This document shows, one piece after another, positions 54,596 through 64,000 of a DNA stretch of 64,000 bases (position 1 is its first letter; each line of letters begins with the position of its first letter). The notes beneath the pieces were generated by a model. The model did not search any database. It saw nothing but the letters and a program-made list of their open reading frames with translations, and was not told the origin of the DNA. Both the position numbers and the translations under genes were made by a program. The DNA lies in assembly GCF_018853815.1 (NCBI RefSeq), contig NZ_JAAOMP010000028.1, forward strand, positions 1-64,000. The letters run 5' to 3'. The stretch is from Acidithiobacillus sulfurivorans. Lineage in GTDB: Bacteria > Pseudomonadota > Gammaproteobacteria > Acidithiobacillales > Acidithiobacillaceae.

Positions 54596-54841
54596 TTGCG
54601 AACGGAAGCCGCGACATGCAAAGCGTGCTTGCTCGCCGCTTGCTGGGTGCTTGATCCGCAACCCCTGTTGGCTGGTAAAGACGGATTGCGGTTATCCTTG
54701 GCGGGTACTCAGGACAGGTTGCCCGTGGTTTTCGATGGCGCTCGCATTGGGCTGCCCCTCAATGGCACGCTGAGCTCCCATATCTTGAAATCGTCATCAA
54801 TTCGTGTCGGACGATACGCAGATTTAAGACGGAGTGGTTGA
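54596..54841 (+). pseudogene. hipA fragment
   Basis: One frame reads LDPQPLLAGKDGLRLSLAGT, then QDRLPVVFDGARIGLPL and SSHILK. This corresponds to the N-terminal part of HipA kinases (SLAGAQDKLPV ... STHILKP). Only about 70 residues are left, without the kinase active site, and no hipB-like gene is next to it. It is a remnant of a type II toxin-antitoxin system. Confidence 0.7.
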
Positions 54842-54898
54842 CCTTCATGTCATGAAATACTTTACTTAATCCGCAGTCATCGCTAACATGCCGCGCTT

Positions 54899-55360
54899 AT
54901 GTTTTCCGCTAAAACCAATAGTCTGCATCTTGCCAAAGTGACTGGCCCTGGCGATCGCCTGGAAGGTCCGGTTGATCTTGCTGCATGGAGCCGTCTAGCG
55001 GCGGCGATAGCAGAGTTGGAATCGGTGCAGGCAGATCTGGATTTGCAGCGAACTGGTTCAGTCGTATTGGCAGATGGATTTATAGAGGTTTCTGGACAAA
55101 TTCGCTGTGAACGTTGCCTGGGAAACATGCCTTTATCCTTAAATGTGCCCGTGCATAGCGGTTTGGCTGAAACCGAAGAGATGGTCAGTACGTTGGATCC
55201 GGATCTGGACATCGTGTTGGCCGATAAGGGTGTTGTGGCATTGCAGGCGTGGTTGGAAGACGAGGTTCTGCTGGCTTTGCCCATGATTCCGCGTTGTGCG
55301 GAGTGGCAATCTGGCACTTGTCCGGTATCCGGACTGGAAGCATTTATTATTGTTGATTAA
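54899..55360 (+). CDS. yceD: YceD/DUF177 family protein
   Basis: The 153-residue protein has the DUF177 features: an N-terminal strand region, RCERCLGNMPLSLNVPVHSG with a CxxC, and LEDEVLLALPMIPRC near the end. Bacterial YceD is always beside rpmF and is linked to 23S rRNA accumulation. It starts the rpmF-plsX-fab operon, 14 nt before rpmF. A weak promoter (TTGACC, 17 nt, TTTACT) lies at 54838-54866, within the tail of the hipA fragment. Confidence 0.9.
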   Translation: MFSAKTNSLHLAKVTGPGDRLEGPVDLAAWSRLAAAIAELESVQADLDLQRTGSVVLADGFIEVSGQIRCERCLGNMPLSLNVPVHSGLAETEEMVSTLDPDLDIVLADKGVVALQAWLEDEVLLALPMIPRCAEWQSGTCPVSGLEAFIIVD

Positions 55361-55374
55361 TGGAGATTTGAGAC

Positions 55375-55560
55375 ATGGCCGTACCACAAAGTAAAACCTC
55401 CCATTCACGTCGTAATATGCGTCGTGCCCATGATTTTCTGGTAACCGTCAATCGCTCGGTCTGTGCGAATTGTGGCGCAGCCAAGTTGCCTCATCACGTT
55501 TGCCCCGAGTGCGGATTCTACAAGGGCCGTGAAATGGTCAAGAAGTCTGTGGAAGCCTGA
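55375..55560 (+). CDS. rpmF: 50S ribosomal protein L32
   Basis: The 61-residue protein begins [20 protein letters not shown] and carries the zinc ribbon [18 protein letters not shown], as in zinc-binding L32 proteins. It is part of the large ribosomal subunit. GGAGA precedes the ATG. It links ribosome and lipid synthesis by being co-transcribed with plsX and the fab genes. Confidence 0.97.
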   Translation: MAVPQSKTSHSRRNMRRAHDFLVTVNRSVCANCGAAKLPHHVCPECGFYKGREMVKKSVEA

Positions 55561-55597
55561 GTGACTTGCTGAACCGGCACAACGCGAGGTTGTTCTC

Positions 55598-56623
55598 ATG
55601 CCGCATATAGCGGTAGACGCCATGAGCGGAGACAATGGCCCGTCGACGGTCATTTCTGCCATCAAGGATCTGGTGCAGAATTACCCCGATGTCACTTTTC
55701 ATCTGGTCGGGGACAGCCATATCCTGAAAAGTGAATTGCAACGCATGCACCTTCAGGATTCGGAGCAGGTGAAAATCCACCATGCCAGTCAGGTGATAGG
55801 TATGGATGAGGCACCTTCCCAGGCATTGCGGGGCAAGCGCGATTCATCCATGCACGTAGCCATTGCCCTGGTTCGCGATGGGCATGCAGATGCGGTGGTC
55901 AGTGCGGGCAACACCGGTGCCTTGATGGCCATGGGCAAAGTATTTTTGCGGACTATTCCGGGTATTGATCGTCCGGCGATTGCTGCCTTCATGCCTACTA
56001 CCACAGGGCGTTTTTTGGCCCTGGATTTAGGTGCCAATGTGGATTGCCATCCTGAACATCTGCTCCAGTTCGCGGTCATGGGCTCGATTCTTGCCGAACG
56101 GGTGATGGGCGTGGCCAAGCCTCGTGTCGGCCTGCTCAATATCGGGTCCGAAGAAATCAAGGGCAATGAGCAGGTCAAGGAAGCTTCTTTGCTGCTGCGT
56201 GCAGCACGACTCAACTTCATCGGTAATGTTGAAGGTTCGGACATTTATCGCGGCGTTGCTGATGTGGTCGTTTGTGATGGTTTTGTGGGGAATGTCGCAC
56301 TGAAAACCTCAGAAGGACTGGCCAGCATGATTAGCCACGAGTTGCGCGCCAGCTATACGCAAGGGATTTATGGAAAGCTGGCTTATCTGGTCAATCGGCC
56401 CATCTTGCAGCGATTAAGAAAACGTCTGGATTCCCGGCAGTATAATGGGGCTACCTTGCTTGGCCTGAATGGGATTGTCATTAAAAGTCATGGTAATGCC
56501 GATCGCTACGCATTTGCGCGGGCGGTGGAAGTCGGAATTGCTGAGGCCAAGCACCGTCTGACCTTGCATATTGCCGAAGTCATTCAGGAAAACCTCAATC
56601 CCGTGGTGCGAAACAGCGCGTGA
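55598..56623 (+). CDS. plsX: Phosphate acyltransferase PlsX
   Basis: The 341-residue protein shows [79 protein letters not shown] and [17 protein letters not shown]. PlsX makes acyl-phosphate from acyl-ACP as the first step of membrane phospholipid synthesis. ATG 55598 has GAGG 8 nt before it. The fabH GTG overlaps its stop. Confidence 0.95.
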   Translation: MPHIAVDAMSGDNGPSTVISAIKDLVQNYPDVTFHLVGDSHILKSELQRMHLQDSEQVKIHHASQVIGMDEAPSQALRGKRDSSMHVAIALVRDGHADAVVSAGNTGALMAMGKVFLRTIPGIDRPAIAAFMPTTTGRFLALDLGANVDCHPEHLLQFAVMGSILAERVMGVAKPRVGLLNIGSEEIKGNEQVKEASLLLRAARLNFIGNVEGSDIYRGVADVVVCDGFVGNVALKTSEGLASMISHELRASYTQGIYGKLAYLVNRPILQRLRKRLDSRQYNGATLLGLNGIVIKSHGNADRYAFARAVEVGIAEAKHRLTLHIAEVIQENLNPVVRNSA

Positions 56624-57564
56624 ACCCCATTTATAGCCGTATTATCGCTACCGGCGGATATCTGCCCGAGCGCGTCATGCATAATGCCGATCTCGAACAG
56701 ATGGTAGATACCAGTGATGCCTGGATTTTTGAGCGTACCGGTATTCGTTCGCGGCATATTGCCGCAGAAAACGAAAAAACCGTTGACATGGCCGAGCACG
56801 CCGCCCGGCAAGCCTTACGGGATGCGGATATTCAGGCAGAAGACCTGGATCTCATTCTGGTAGCTACTACCACACCCGATCAGGTTTTTCCCAGTACGGC
56901 CTGTCTGTTGCAAGCCCGACTGGGTAATCGCGGCGCGCCGGCCTTTGACGTTCAGGCAGTTTGTACCGGTTTCATTTATGCTCTGGCTACGGCTGATCAA
57001 TTTATTCGCAGCGGTACGGTAAAAACGGCCCTGGTAGTCGGGGTGGAAAGCATGTCCCGTATTGTCGACTGGACTGATCGTTCGACCTGCATTTTGTTTG
57101 GAGACGGGGCAGGAGCGGTGGTCTTACGTGCAGATTCTACACCCGGCATCATTTCTACGCATATCCATGCCGATGGGGCCTATGCCGAATTACTGCAGGT
57201 TCCGGAAGGTCGCAATCAATTAACCATGCAGGGTAATGCCGTTTTTCGTATGGCCGTGCGCGCGCTGGGAGATATTGTTCAGGAAACTCTGGCAGAAAAC
57301 CAAATGCGTCCAGAGGATATTGACTGGTTGGTCCCTCATCAAGCCAATATCCGTATCATCCAGGCTACGGCCGATAAATTGAAGCTGCCCATGGATCGGG
57401 TAGTGACGACGGTGGAACATCATGGTAATACTTCTGCAGCATCGGTGCCTTTGGCACTGGATGATGCAGCGAGGCGGGGATGCTTCAAAGCCGGGCAAAA
57501 TCTTCTGCTGGAAGCCTTTGGTGGTGGTTTTACCTGGGGTTCGGCATTGTTGCGTTGGGCTTGA
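56620..57564 (+). CDS. fabH: Beta-ketoacyl-ACP synthase III
   Basis: The 314-residue condensing enzyme has catalytic Cys115 in [10 protein letters not shown], His in VPHQANIRI and Asn in [14 protein letters not shown], with [14 protein letters not shown] at the end. FabH joins acetyl-CoA with malonyl-ACP to start fatty acid synthesis. The start is GTG 56620, overlapping the plsX stop by 4 nt, and reads (V/M)[16 protein letters not shown] as the family requires. Confidence 0.95.
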   Translation: MNPIYSRIIATGGYLPERVMHNADLEQMVDTSDAWIFERTGIRSRHIAAENEKTVDMAEHAARQALRDADIQAEDLDLILVATTTPDQVFPSTACLLQARLGNRGAPAFDVQAVCTGFIYALATADQFIRSGTVKTALVVGVESMSRIVDWTDRSTCILFGDGAGAVVLRADSTPGIISTHIHADGAYAELLQVPEGRNQLTMQGNAVFRMAVRALGDIVQETLAENQMRPEDIDWLVPHQANIRIIQATADKLKLPMDRVVTTVEHHGNTSAASVPLALDDAARRGCFKAGQNLLLEAFGGGFTWGSALLRWA

Positions 57565-57618
57565 AGTTTATGTTGCCCACGGGCATCAACTGACAGTTTG
57601 CTTTAGGAGGAGGTTCGA

Positions 57619-58554
57619 TTGCACGGCTCTATCGCCTTTGTGTTTCCCGGCCAGGGTTCCCAGTCTATTCAAATGCTTGCCGATCTGGCGTCTACTCATC
57701 CTCTGGTCCAGGAGGTTTTTGCAGAAGCCTCTGACGTATTGGGAGAAGATCTCTGGGCTCTCAGTCAGAATGGTCCTGTCGAAAAACTCAACCAGACCCG
57801 CTGGACCCAGCCCCTGATGTTGGCTGCCGGATATGCGGTGTACCGGGTCTGGGAGGAAGAGGGGGGTGCTTATCCTGATTTTGTCGCCGGTCATTCCCTG
57901 GGTGAATATACGGCGCTGGTGGTTGCCGACGCGCTGGATTATGCCGATGCGGTTCGTCTGGTAGCCGAACGTGGTCGTTTGATGCAGGCGGCCGTGCCGG
58001 AAGGTTCCGGTGCCATGGCGGCGGTCATTGGTCTGGCTGATGAGGATCTCAAGCGGCTCTGCGCCCAGGAGGCTCAGGACAATGTCCTTTCTGCCGCGAA
58101 CTTTAACGCGCCCGGGCAGGTAGTGGTCGCCGGCGAAGCCGCCGCAGTGGAAAGACTGGTTGAAGCGGCCCGATCTGCCGGTGCCAAACGCGTCGTTATG
58201 CTGCCGGTCAGTGTCCCCAGTCATTGCAGCTTGATGAGCACAGCGGCGCAACAATTTTCAACAGTTGTTGAATCAGTTGCGTTCCGCGCCCCGAAGGCCA
58301 TGCTGATCCATAATGCTGACGTACTGAGTCATACCACGCCGGAAAGTATTCGTGCAGTGCTGGTCAAGCAATTATACAGCCCGGTACGCTGGACCGAGAC
58401 CATTCGTTATCTGGCGCGCCAGGGTGCCCTGACTTTTGTGGAAATGGGACCAGGACGGGTTTTATCCGGCCTTGGCAAACGGATCGAACCTTCTTTGACC
58501 ATGCTGCATGTAGAAGATGGTAAAAGCCTCAAGGCCACTCTGGAGCTGGTTTGA
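57619..58554 (+). CDS. fabD: Malonyl-CoA:ACP transacylase
   Basis: The 311-residue protein has FVFPGQGSQ, the nucleophile Ser in GHSLGEYTALV and the His in VPSHCSLM, as in FabD (about 309 aa). It transfers malonyl from CoA to ACP. The start is TTG 57619 after a strong GGAGGAGG. The stop overlaps the fabG ATG. Confidence 0.95.
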   Translation: MHGSIAFVFPGQGSQSIQMLADLASTHPLVQEVFAEASDVLGEDLWALSQNGPVEKLNQTRWTQPLMLAAGYAVYRVWEEEGGAYPDFVAGHSLGEYTALVVADALDYADAVRLVAERGRLMQAAVPEGSGAMAAVIGLADEDLKRLCAQEAQDNVLSAANFNAPGQVVVAGEAAAVERLVEAARSAGAKRVVMLPVSVPSHCSLMSTAAQQFSTVVESVAFRAPKAMLIHNADVLSHTTPESIRAVLVKQLYSPVRWTETIRYLARQGALTFVEMGPGRVLSGLGKRIEPSLTMLHVEDGKSLKATLELV

Positions 58555-59303
58555 TGGGAAGCACACTGGAAAATCAGGTCGTGCTGGTTACCGGAGGCAG
58601 TCGTGGTATTGGTCAGGAAGTAGCCCGGGTGCTTGGCAATGAAGGTGCCCTGGTCATTGCTACAGCAACCACCAGCAAGGGGGCTGAGGCCATTTCTGCA
58701 AATTTTCAGGCCAGCGGCATCCAAGGACACGGGGTTGTTCTGGATGTCACGGATGATGCGGCGATGGATGCCTGCCTGAAAAAAATTCAAAGTGAATATG
58801 CGGCGCCCAGCATTCTGATTAACAATGCAGGAATCACTCGGGACCAGTTACTGTTGCGCATGAAAGATGAAGACTGGGATGCGGTGATGGCGACCAATTT
58901 GCGCGCTGTTTATCGCCTTAGCAAAATTTGTTTGCGCGATATGCTAAAGGCGCGTTTTGGCCGTATAATCAACATCACTTCGGTGGTTGGCAGCATGGGT
59001 AATGCCGGACAAAGTAATTACGCGGCGGCCAAGGCGGGTGTAGCGGGTTTTACCCGCGCCCTGGCCAGAGAAGTGGCCGCCCGTCAGGTGACGGTCAATT
59101 GTGTGGCTCCTGGCTTTATCAGTACCGATATGACAGAAGGTTTAGGTGAGTCCCATAAGGAAGTGCTTTTACAGCAAATTCCTGCGGGTCGCCTGGGTAA
59201 CGTGGCCGATGTGGCGGGGGCTGTGGCTTATCTGTCCAGCCCGCAAGCCGGTTATATCACCGGGCAAATTCTTCATGTCAATGGTGGCATGTGGATGGGA
59301 TAG
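58554..59303 (+). CDS. fabG: 3-oxoacyl-ACP reductase
   Basis: The 249-residue SDR has TGGSRGIGQEVA, NNAGITRDQLLLRMKDEDWD, the Ser in INITSVVGSMGN, YAAAKAG and GQILHVNGGMWM at the end. FabG reduces 3-oxoacyl-ACP with NADPH. ATG 58554 overlaps the fabD TGA and is preferred to a TTG one codon upstream. Confidence 0.95.
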   Translation: MGSTLENQVVLVTGGSRGIGQEVARVLGNEGALVIATATTSKGAEAISANFQASGIQGHGVVLDVTDDAAMDACLKKIQSEYAAPSILINNAGITRDQLLLRMKDEDWDAVMATNLRAVYRLSKICLRDMLKARFGRIINITSVVGSMGNAGQSNYAAAKAGVAGFTRALAREVAARQVTVNCVAPGFISTDMTEGLGESHKEVLLQQIPAGRLGNVADVAGAVAYLSSPQAGYITGQILHVNGGMWMG

Positions 59304-59387
59304 GGTAACGTTGGCTTTACAGGACTGCACCCCTGTGGTCCAATCTCGCCGACAATAATTTTTAACCAGCAAAGGAGTTTCTCCCAA

Positions 59388-59636
59388 ATGGAAAATGTGG
59401 CAGAACGTGTAAAGAAAGTAGTAGTCGAGCAGTTGGGCGTCAATGAAGATGAAGTGACCAATGAGGCTTCCTTTGTGGATGATCTAGGCGCCGATTCTTT
59501 GGACACTGTGGAACTGGTCATGGCCCTCGAAGAAGAGTTCGACTGTGAAATTCCTGATGAAGAAGCTGAAAAAATTGCTACCGTGCAGCAGGCTATTGAT
59601 TATGTATCCTCTCACATGCCCGCCAAGGATGCCTGA
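59388..59636 (+). CDS. acpP: Acyl carrier protein
   Basis: The 82-residue acidic protein contains [20 protein letters not shown], with Ser37 as the phosphopantetheine site. AAAGGAG precedes the ATG. It carries growing acyl chains. An 84-nt gap after fabG leaves room for a promoter or processing site, common for this highly expressed gene. Confidence 0.97.
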   Translation: MENVAERVKKVVVEQLGVNEDEVTNEASFVDDLGADSLDTVELVMALEEEFDCEIPDEEAEKIATVQQAIDYVSSHMPAKDA

Positions 59637-59674
59637 GCGGCGATTCATTTCAGGGTAATGAGGAGAGCTGACGT

Positions 59675-60916
59675 TTGAAGAAACGCGTAGTCATTACTGG
59701 ACTGGGTATTGTTTCGCCTGTGGGGATCGGTATTCCGGCCGCATGGGATGCTATTATGCAGGGACGTAGTGGTATTGGCCGCGTCACTCGGATTGATCCT
59801 GCCCCTTACAGTTCGCAAATCGCCGGAGAAGTGCGCGGTTTTGATATCACCCAATACATTCCCGGCAAAGATGCCAAAAAAATGGATTTGTTCATTCATT
59901 ACGGCATTGTGGCAGCGATGGAAGCCATTGCAGATTCCGGCCTGAAAATCAGTCCGGATATTGCTGAACGGGTTGGTGTTTCTGTTGGCAGCGGCATTGG
60001 CGGCTTGGCTGGTATTGAGTCCGAACATCAAGTTTTGATGGATAGCGGCCCCAGACGTATTTCACCGTTTTTTATCCCGCGTTGTATTGTGAACATGGTC
60101 GCAGGACATATTTCCATTATGTATGGTGCCAAAGGCCCGAATATTGCTATGGCTACGGCCTGTTCTACGGGCACCCATTCCATCGGTGATGCCGCTCGGC
60201 TCATCGAATATGGGGATGCGGACGTCATGATTGCCGGCGGTGCCGAAGCCGCCATCAGTCCGCTGGGGCTGGGTGGCTTTTCAGCAGCCCGCGCCCTTTC
60301 GACCCGCAATGACGAGCCGGAAAAGGCCAGTCGGCCCTGGGATAAGGATCGTGATGGTTTTATATTGGGTGAAGGTGCCGGAATTCTGGTTCTTGAAGAA
60401 TATGAGTTTGCCATGCGGCGTGGTGCCCGTATTTATGGAGAGCTGGCCGGCTATGGTATGAGTTCCGATGCCTATCATATGACCCAGCCCGCAGCAGGCG
60501 GGGAGGGGGCAGCCCGGTGTATGCGTGTCGCATTGCATAATGCCGGTTTCCAGCCGGAACAGGTAGGTTATATTAATGCCCACGGCACTTCCACCCCTTT
60601 GGGCGATCGTGCCGAGACGGAAGCAGTGCATGCCGTGTTTGGAGAGCATGCGCGCTCTTTGGCCATGAGTTCCACCAAATCCATGACCGGCCATTTGCTG
60701 GGGGCAGCGGGGGGGGTGGAAGCCGTATTTACCACGCTTGCCCTGCATCATGGAATATTGCCGCCGACCATCAATCTGGATACAGCCGATGAAGGCTGCG
60801 ATCTGGACTACGTCCCCTTGCAAGCCCGCCAGCAAAGCGTAGATGTCGCTTTGAGCAATTCTTTCGGTTTTGGTGGTACCAACAGCACCCTCGTATTTCG
60901 CCGCCATAGCGACTAA
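59675..60916 (+). CDS. fabF: Beta-ketoacyl-ACP synthase II
   Basis: The 413-residue protein has catalytic Cys163 in [13 protein letters not shown], His in [11 protein letters not shown], and [16 protein letters not shown] with the second His. FabF elongates acyl-ACP with malonyl-ACP. The start is TTG 59675 ([17 protein letters not shown]) with GAGGAG 9 nt upstream. It follows acpP directly, the common gene order. Confidence 0.96.
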   Translation: MKKRVVITGLGIVSPVGIGIPAAWDAIMQGRSGIGRVTRIDPAPYSSQIAGEVRGFDITQYIPGKDAKKMDLFIHYGIVAAMEAIADSGLKISPDIAERVGVSVGSGIGGLAGIESEHQVLMDSGPRRISPFFIPRCIVNMVAGHISIMYGAKGPNIAMATACSTGTHSIGDAARLIEYGDADVMIAGGAEAAISPLGLGGFSAARALSTRNDEPEKASRPWDKDRDGFILGEGAGILVLEEYEFAMRRGARIYGELAGYGMSSDAYHMTQPAAGGEGAARCMRVALHNAGFQPEQVGYINAHGTSTPLGDRAETEAVHAVFGEHARSLAMSSTKSMTGHLLGAAGGVEAVFTTLALHHGILPPTINLDTADEGCDLDYVPLQARQQSVDVALSNSFGFGGTNSTLVFRRHSD

Positions 60917-60924
60917 TCCGTTCA

Positions 60925-61776
60925 GTGCACGTGCAGGCCGTGATGATGGATGGGGTCCCGCAACAATCGGGGGCCTGTCCGGCTGTTCTTGACCGCGCTT
61001 TTCATTATGGTGATGGTCTGTTTGAGACTGTCGCCATCATTCAGGGTAAACCCCTGTTCTGGGATGAGCATCTCCAACGCCTTCAGGCGGGCGCTCAATT
61101 ATTGCAGATGAATCTACCCGGACCATTGCCGTGGCTTGAAGATTTTCAGCGACTGCAAGAGCATGTTTCTCTGCCCGATCGGTATGTTCTCAAATTGATT
61201 TTAAGTCGTGGTCCGGGAGGGGGTTATGGTATTCCCCGCAATGGCTCCGCCGCCCGTTATGTGTTTGCTTCGGACTGGCCCGAGCGCAATCCAGCTTATT
61301 GGTATCCGGGGATTCTCGCCGATATTTGCTCTGTTCCCCTGTTGACCGGAGCCCCTTATCTGAAAGCGAAAACCCTCAATCGTCTGAATCAGATCATGGC
61401 CCGTAATGCCTTGCCGCCGAAATACGCCGAGGGCATTGTCCTCGATCATCAAGGCTTTTTGCGTGAAGGCATTATGTCCAATTTATTCTGGGTTGCTGCG
61501 GGCATGGTCTATACACCCTCACTGGAGGAGGGGGGTATTGCCGGAATCCAGCGTCAGGCTATTTTGAATTGGCTGCAGACATCAGGCATTCCCTGCCAAA
61601 TCGGGGATTATCGGGCAGAAAGCCTGATCGAGGCAGAGGAAATTTTTTTCAGTAACAGTCTGATTGGTATCTGGCCGGTCAAGCGTTTTCAGGATCGTAA
61701 CCTGGCGGGTAGCCAGGGTAAAATCAGTGCCCAAATACTGCAATGGCAGTCAACACTGGGGCTGGGTCCATCCTGA
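60925..61776 (+). CDS. pabC: Aminodeoxychorismate lyase
   Basis: The 283-residue protein is a fold-type IV PLP enzyme: AFHYGDGLFETVAI near the start, the lysine in LKAKTLNRLNQIMARN and EGIMSNLFWV. PabC releases pyruvate from aminodeoxychorismate to give p-aminobenzoate for folate. Position between fabF and mltG is the standard one and supports PabC over branched-chain aminotransferases. The start is GTG 60925; the stop overlaps the mltG ATG. Confidence 0.88.
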   Translation: MHVQAVMMDGVPQQSGACPAVLDRAFHYGDGLFETVAIIQGKPLFWDEHLQRLQAGAQLLQMNLPGPLPWLEDFQRLQEHVSLPDRYVLKLILSRGPGGGYGIPRNGSAARYVFASDWPERNPAYWYPGILADICSVPLLTGAPYLKAKTLNRLNQIMARNALPPKYAEGIVLDHQGFLREGIMSNLFWVAAGMVYTPSLEEGGIAGIQRQAILNWLQTSGIPCQIGDYRAESLIEAEEIFFSNSLIGIWPVKRFQDRNLAGSQGKISAQILQWQSTLGLGPS

Positions 61777-62783
61777 TGCGGCGCATAATCCTGACCTTTC
61801 TGCTGGTCATTATTCTGGCTCCGCTGGGCTATTACGGTGTGACGATGTACTTGCCGCAATCTTTTCCCAAGCCGGGAAAGCAGGTCCCCATCCGGCTTGG
61901 TAGTGGCACATTGGAAAGTATTCAGATTCTGCACAAGGCGGGTGCTCTGCCTTATCCACAGATGTTTCGTATGGCCTGGATATTGGCCGGTCGTCCCGTG
62001 CTGCAGGCGGGTCTGTATGATTTTCAGGGTCATGTTTCGCAGGAGAATATTCTGCAACGTCTGATACATGGGCAATCCCGGCCCCTCAATGTGGTCATTA
62101 TCCCCGGTTGGAATTTGTCGCTGATTCTTCAGGAGTTACGTTTAAAGTCTCCCTATCTGAACCTGCATGGACTCCCGACGGGCGATCAGGCCGCGCAACA
62201 ACTGGCTGCCGCAGGAATCGGCGCCCAGAACAGTGCTGAAGGTTGGCTTTTCCCAGACAGTTATCGCTATGTTCCAGGGACTTCAGCTCTGAGTATCCTG
62301 AAGCGCGCCTATCAACGGATGAATAACAATTTACAGCATTTATGGTCGCAACGTGCCCCCGGATTACCTTTAAAAAACCCCTATCAGGCGCTCATTCTGG
62401 CCTCTGTGGTGCAAAAGGAAGGGGCTCCTCCCGCACAACAGGCGCATATAGCGGCCGTGTTTTTGAATCGATTACGCCAAGGAATGCCACTGCAGTCAGA
62501 TCCGACGGTGATTTATGCGCTGGGCAAGCACTATCAGGGGCATCTGACGTCGCAGGATATGCACGTGCCTAGTGCGTATAATACCTATCTGCATGTAGGA
62601 CTCCCGCCAACGCCCATCGCCATGCCCGGCTTGAGTAGTTTACAGGCCGTATTGCATCCAATTGACAGCCAGGATCTGTATTTTATTGCCCAAGGGAATG
62701 CCTACCATTATTCGACCAGCTACAAGCAACATATCGAGCAGATAAAACGCTATCTGCAGCCTACTGCGAGGACGCTTTCATGA
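61776..62783 (+). CDS. mltG: Endolytic murein transglycosylase
   Basis: The 335-residue protein has an N-terminal membrane segment (RRIILTFLLVIILAPLGYYG) and the YceG domain: GWLFPDSYRYVPGTSAL, the catalytic Glu in ASVVQKEGAPPAQQ, FLNRLRQGMPLQSDPTVIYAL and YNTYLHVGLPPTPI. MltG cuts nascent glycan strands and sets their length. ATG 61776 shares a base with the pabC TGA. Its stop overlaps tmk by 4 nt. Confidence 0.93.
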   Translation: MRRIILTFLLVIILAPLGYYGVTMYLPQSFPKPGKQVPIRLGSGTLESIQILHKAGALPYPQMFRMAWILAGRPVLQAGLYDFQGHVSQENILQRLIHGQSRPLNVVIIPGWNLSLILQELRLKSPYLNLHGLPTGDQAAQQLAAAGIGAQNSAEGWLFPDSYRYVPGTSALSILKRAYQRMNNNLQHLWSQRAPGLPLKNPYQALILASVVQKEGAPPAQQAHIAAVFLNRLRQGMPLQSDPTVIYALGKHYQGHLTSQDMHVPSAYNTYLHVGLPPTPIAMPGLSSLQAVLHPIDSQDLYFIAQGNAYHYSTSYKQHIEQIKRYLQPTARTLS

Positions 62784-63430
62784 CAGCCCAGGAACCCACT
62801 ATCACGCCGGGAATGTTCATCACCCTGGAAGGCATTGAAGGCGCTGGTAAAAGCTCTGCCATACCAGTGCTGGCAGCTTTTTGCGAAGCTCAGGGATTTA
62901 GCGTGGAGCGTACGCGCGAGCCGGGCGGTGGTCTTTTGGGTGAAGCCTTGCGCAGTATATTTTTGAACCCGGAATTGGCCCTGGATGCGGAAGCGGAATT
63001 ACTGCTGCTTTATGCGGGGCGACGCGACCATTGGTTGACCCTGATTCAGCCGGTGCTGGCGGCAGGTAACATCGTCCTTTGCGACCGTTATGAAGATTCC
63101 ACCTATGCTTATCAAAGTGGGGGCAGGGGTTTTCCTCAAGAGCGTATTGCCGAACTGGCGCACTGGGCTGGCATTACCCGGGCACCGGATTTGACTTTCT
63201 GGTTTGATGTCAGCCCGGAACTGGGCGCCGCACGCATTCGTGCCCGGCGGCCGGATCGCCTGGAACAGGAACAGACCCCATTTTTTACCAGAGCGCGGGC
63301 CGTGTTTGCCCAACGTCAGGCGGCCGAACCACAGCGAATCATCCGCATTGATGCCTCAGCCCCCATGGATCAGGTGCATGCCGCGCTAGAGCAAGCCCTG
63401 GCCCCCCGTTTGCGTAAGCATTTTTCATGA
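62780..63430 (+). CDS. tmk: Thymidylate kinase
   Basis: The 216-residue kinase has the P-loop LEGIEGAGKSSA, TREPGGG, the DRY motif in LCDRYEDSTYAYQSGGRG and a LID with RARRPDRLEQE. It phosphorylates dTMP to dTDP. ATG 62780 overlaps the mltG stop, and the holB ATG overlaps its own TGA. Confidence 0.95.
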   Translation: MTAQEPTITPGMFITLEGIEGAGKSSAIPVLAAFCEAQGFSVERTREPGGGLLGEALRSIFLNPELALDAEAELLLLYAGRRDHWLTLIQPVLAAGNIVLCDRYEDSTYAYQSGGRGFPQERIAELAHWAGITRAPDLTFWFDVSPELGAARIRARRPDRLEQEQTPFFTRARAVFAQRQAAEPQRIIRIDASAPMDQVHAALEQALAPRLRKHFS

Positions 63431-64000
63431 AAGCTTTGCAGCCAGATCCCCAATCCTGGCAACCCATCCAGGCCTTTTTAGCCTCCGGATTACCGCAGAC
63501 CATGCTGGCAGTCGGTGAATCCGGTTCTCTGCTGCGTCTGCACCTTGATGCACTGCAGGCCGCCACGTTGTGTTTCAAGCCTACTGTCGAAGGGTTTGCC
63601 TGTGAACAATGCCGTTCGTGCAAGCTGCTGGCGGAAGGCTCTCATCCGGATTTATGGGTGGCAGCCCCTGAGCCTGGTAAACAGATCTCCATTGATACAT
63701 TGCGTCAGGCCATGGAATGGATTCAGTACACGCCGCAGGTCAGCAACTCGCGCTGGTTGCGCATAGATAATGCCGAAGCCATGACGGTGGCAGCCGCCAA
63801 CGCCATTCTAAAAACCCTGGAAGAACCTCCCACCCGTGCGCACATTGTTTTGCATAGTGAACAGGCTTCCCGCCTGTTGCCTACCATTCGCTCCCGCCTG
63901 CAGCGCATTCCCCTGCCGGAAATGCAGATGGTGCAGTCCATGCACTGGCTGCAACAGCAGGGGGTGGATGCAGAAAATAGCGTCGCTTTGCTCCGTCAAT
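63427..64000 (+). CDS. holB: DNA polymerase III delta' subunit (cut by the window end)
   Basis: The first 191 residues are present; the gene runs past the window. It has a Cys-rich zinc module (ATLCFKP...ACEQCRSCKLL), HPDLWVAA and the clamp-loader motif ANAILKTLEEPPTRAHIVL followed by TIRSRLQ (SRC-like). Delta' is part of the clamp loader that places the sliding clamp on DNA. The location after tmk matches E. coli. The degenerate P-loop region is normal for HolB, which does not hydrolyse ATP. Confidence 0.92.
   Translation, partial: MKALQPDPQSWQPIQAFLASGLPQTMLAVGESGSLLRLHLDALQAATLCFKPTVEGFACEQCRSCKLLAEGSHPDLWVAAPEPGKQISIDTLRQAMEWIQYTPQVSNSRWLRIDNAEAMTVAAANAILKTLEEPPTRAHIVLHSEQASRLLPTIRSRLQRIPLPEMQMVQSMHWLQQQGVDAENSVALLRQ

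Noticed and set aside
1-64000. CRISPR arrays, tRNA and rRNA genes, prophage structural genes
   Set aside because: Looked for on both strands by eye; no regular spaced repeats, cloverleaf ends, rRNA stretches or phage operons were found. Systematic scans were not run.

Overview
The window reads as a chromosomal segment of a sulfur-oxidising, acidophilic Gram-negative chemolithoautotroph, most likely an Acidithiobacillus. The basis is gene content: a PQQ-type beta-propeller protein of tetrathionate hydrolase type followed 12 nt later by a DoxDA thiosulfate:quinone oxidoreductase, an orphan HdrA of the sulfur-oxidising heterodisulfide reductase type, a sulfide:quinone oxidoreductase-like flavoprotein with a DUF1641 partner, and a TauE-type exporter. 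These sit among ordinary proteobacterial housekeeping genes (bamD, tag, htpG, mrcA, gltX, cysS, rne, rluC and the rpmF-plsX-fab cluster). The species cannot be fixed from this sequence alone.

Layout. 0-5.4 kb is accessory: a broken SNF2 helicase end, a transglutaminase-like protein with a trypsin-like protease, a FUSC-type membrane protein, the orphan HdrA behind its own promoter and leader, and a frameshifted membrane protein. 5.4-14 kb is one giant gene for a cyclic beta-1,2-glucan synthase (2858 codons). 14-17.9 kb is accessory again: two small genes, a slipin, a DUF4160/DUF2442-HTH pair and a deleted IS3-family element with both terminal repeats. 18-25.4 kb carries two transporters, bamD, a LexA-box-controlled small membrane protein, tag, doxDA and the tetH-type gene. 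25.6-34 kb has htpG with a sigma-32-like promoter, a divergent usp-tauE-TIGR02186 operon, a kinase/HAD pair and a Na+/H+ antiporter. 34-40 kb is a tightly coupled minus-strand operon (GH15 glucoamylase, SDR, GMC oxidoreductase, MFS). 40-46.5 kb has DUF1641, the SQR-like gene, photolyase and PBP1A. 46.6-53.8 kb has gltX-cysS, rne, rluC and a HAD phosphatase. 53.8-54.9 kb is a graveyard of toxin-antitoxin pieces: a frameshifted DUF5397 antitoxin-like gene, a VapD stub, a coiled-coil gene with a stop codon, and a hipA fragment. 54.9-64 kb is a compact lipid and cell-envelope operon: yceD-rpmF-plsX-fabH-fabD-fabG-acpP-fabF-pabC-mltG-tmk-holB.

How the genes work together. TetH would split tetrathionate in the periplasm and DoxDA would return thiosulfate electrons to quinone. 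HdrA, the SQR-like protein and TauE would handle other sulfur intermediates or anions. The GH15-SDR-GMC-MFS operon looks like a self-contained module for hydrolysing an alpha-glucan and oxidising the sugar. The most novel-looking item is a 71-residue single-span membrane protein directly behind a near-consensus LexA box. It has the architecture of SOS-induced division inhibitors (SidA, SosA, YneA) and no obvious family. No CRISPR array, tRNA or rRNA gene was seen.
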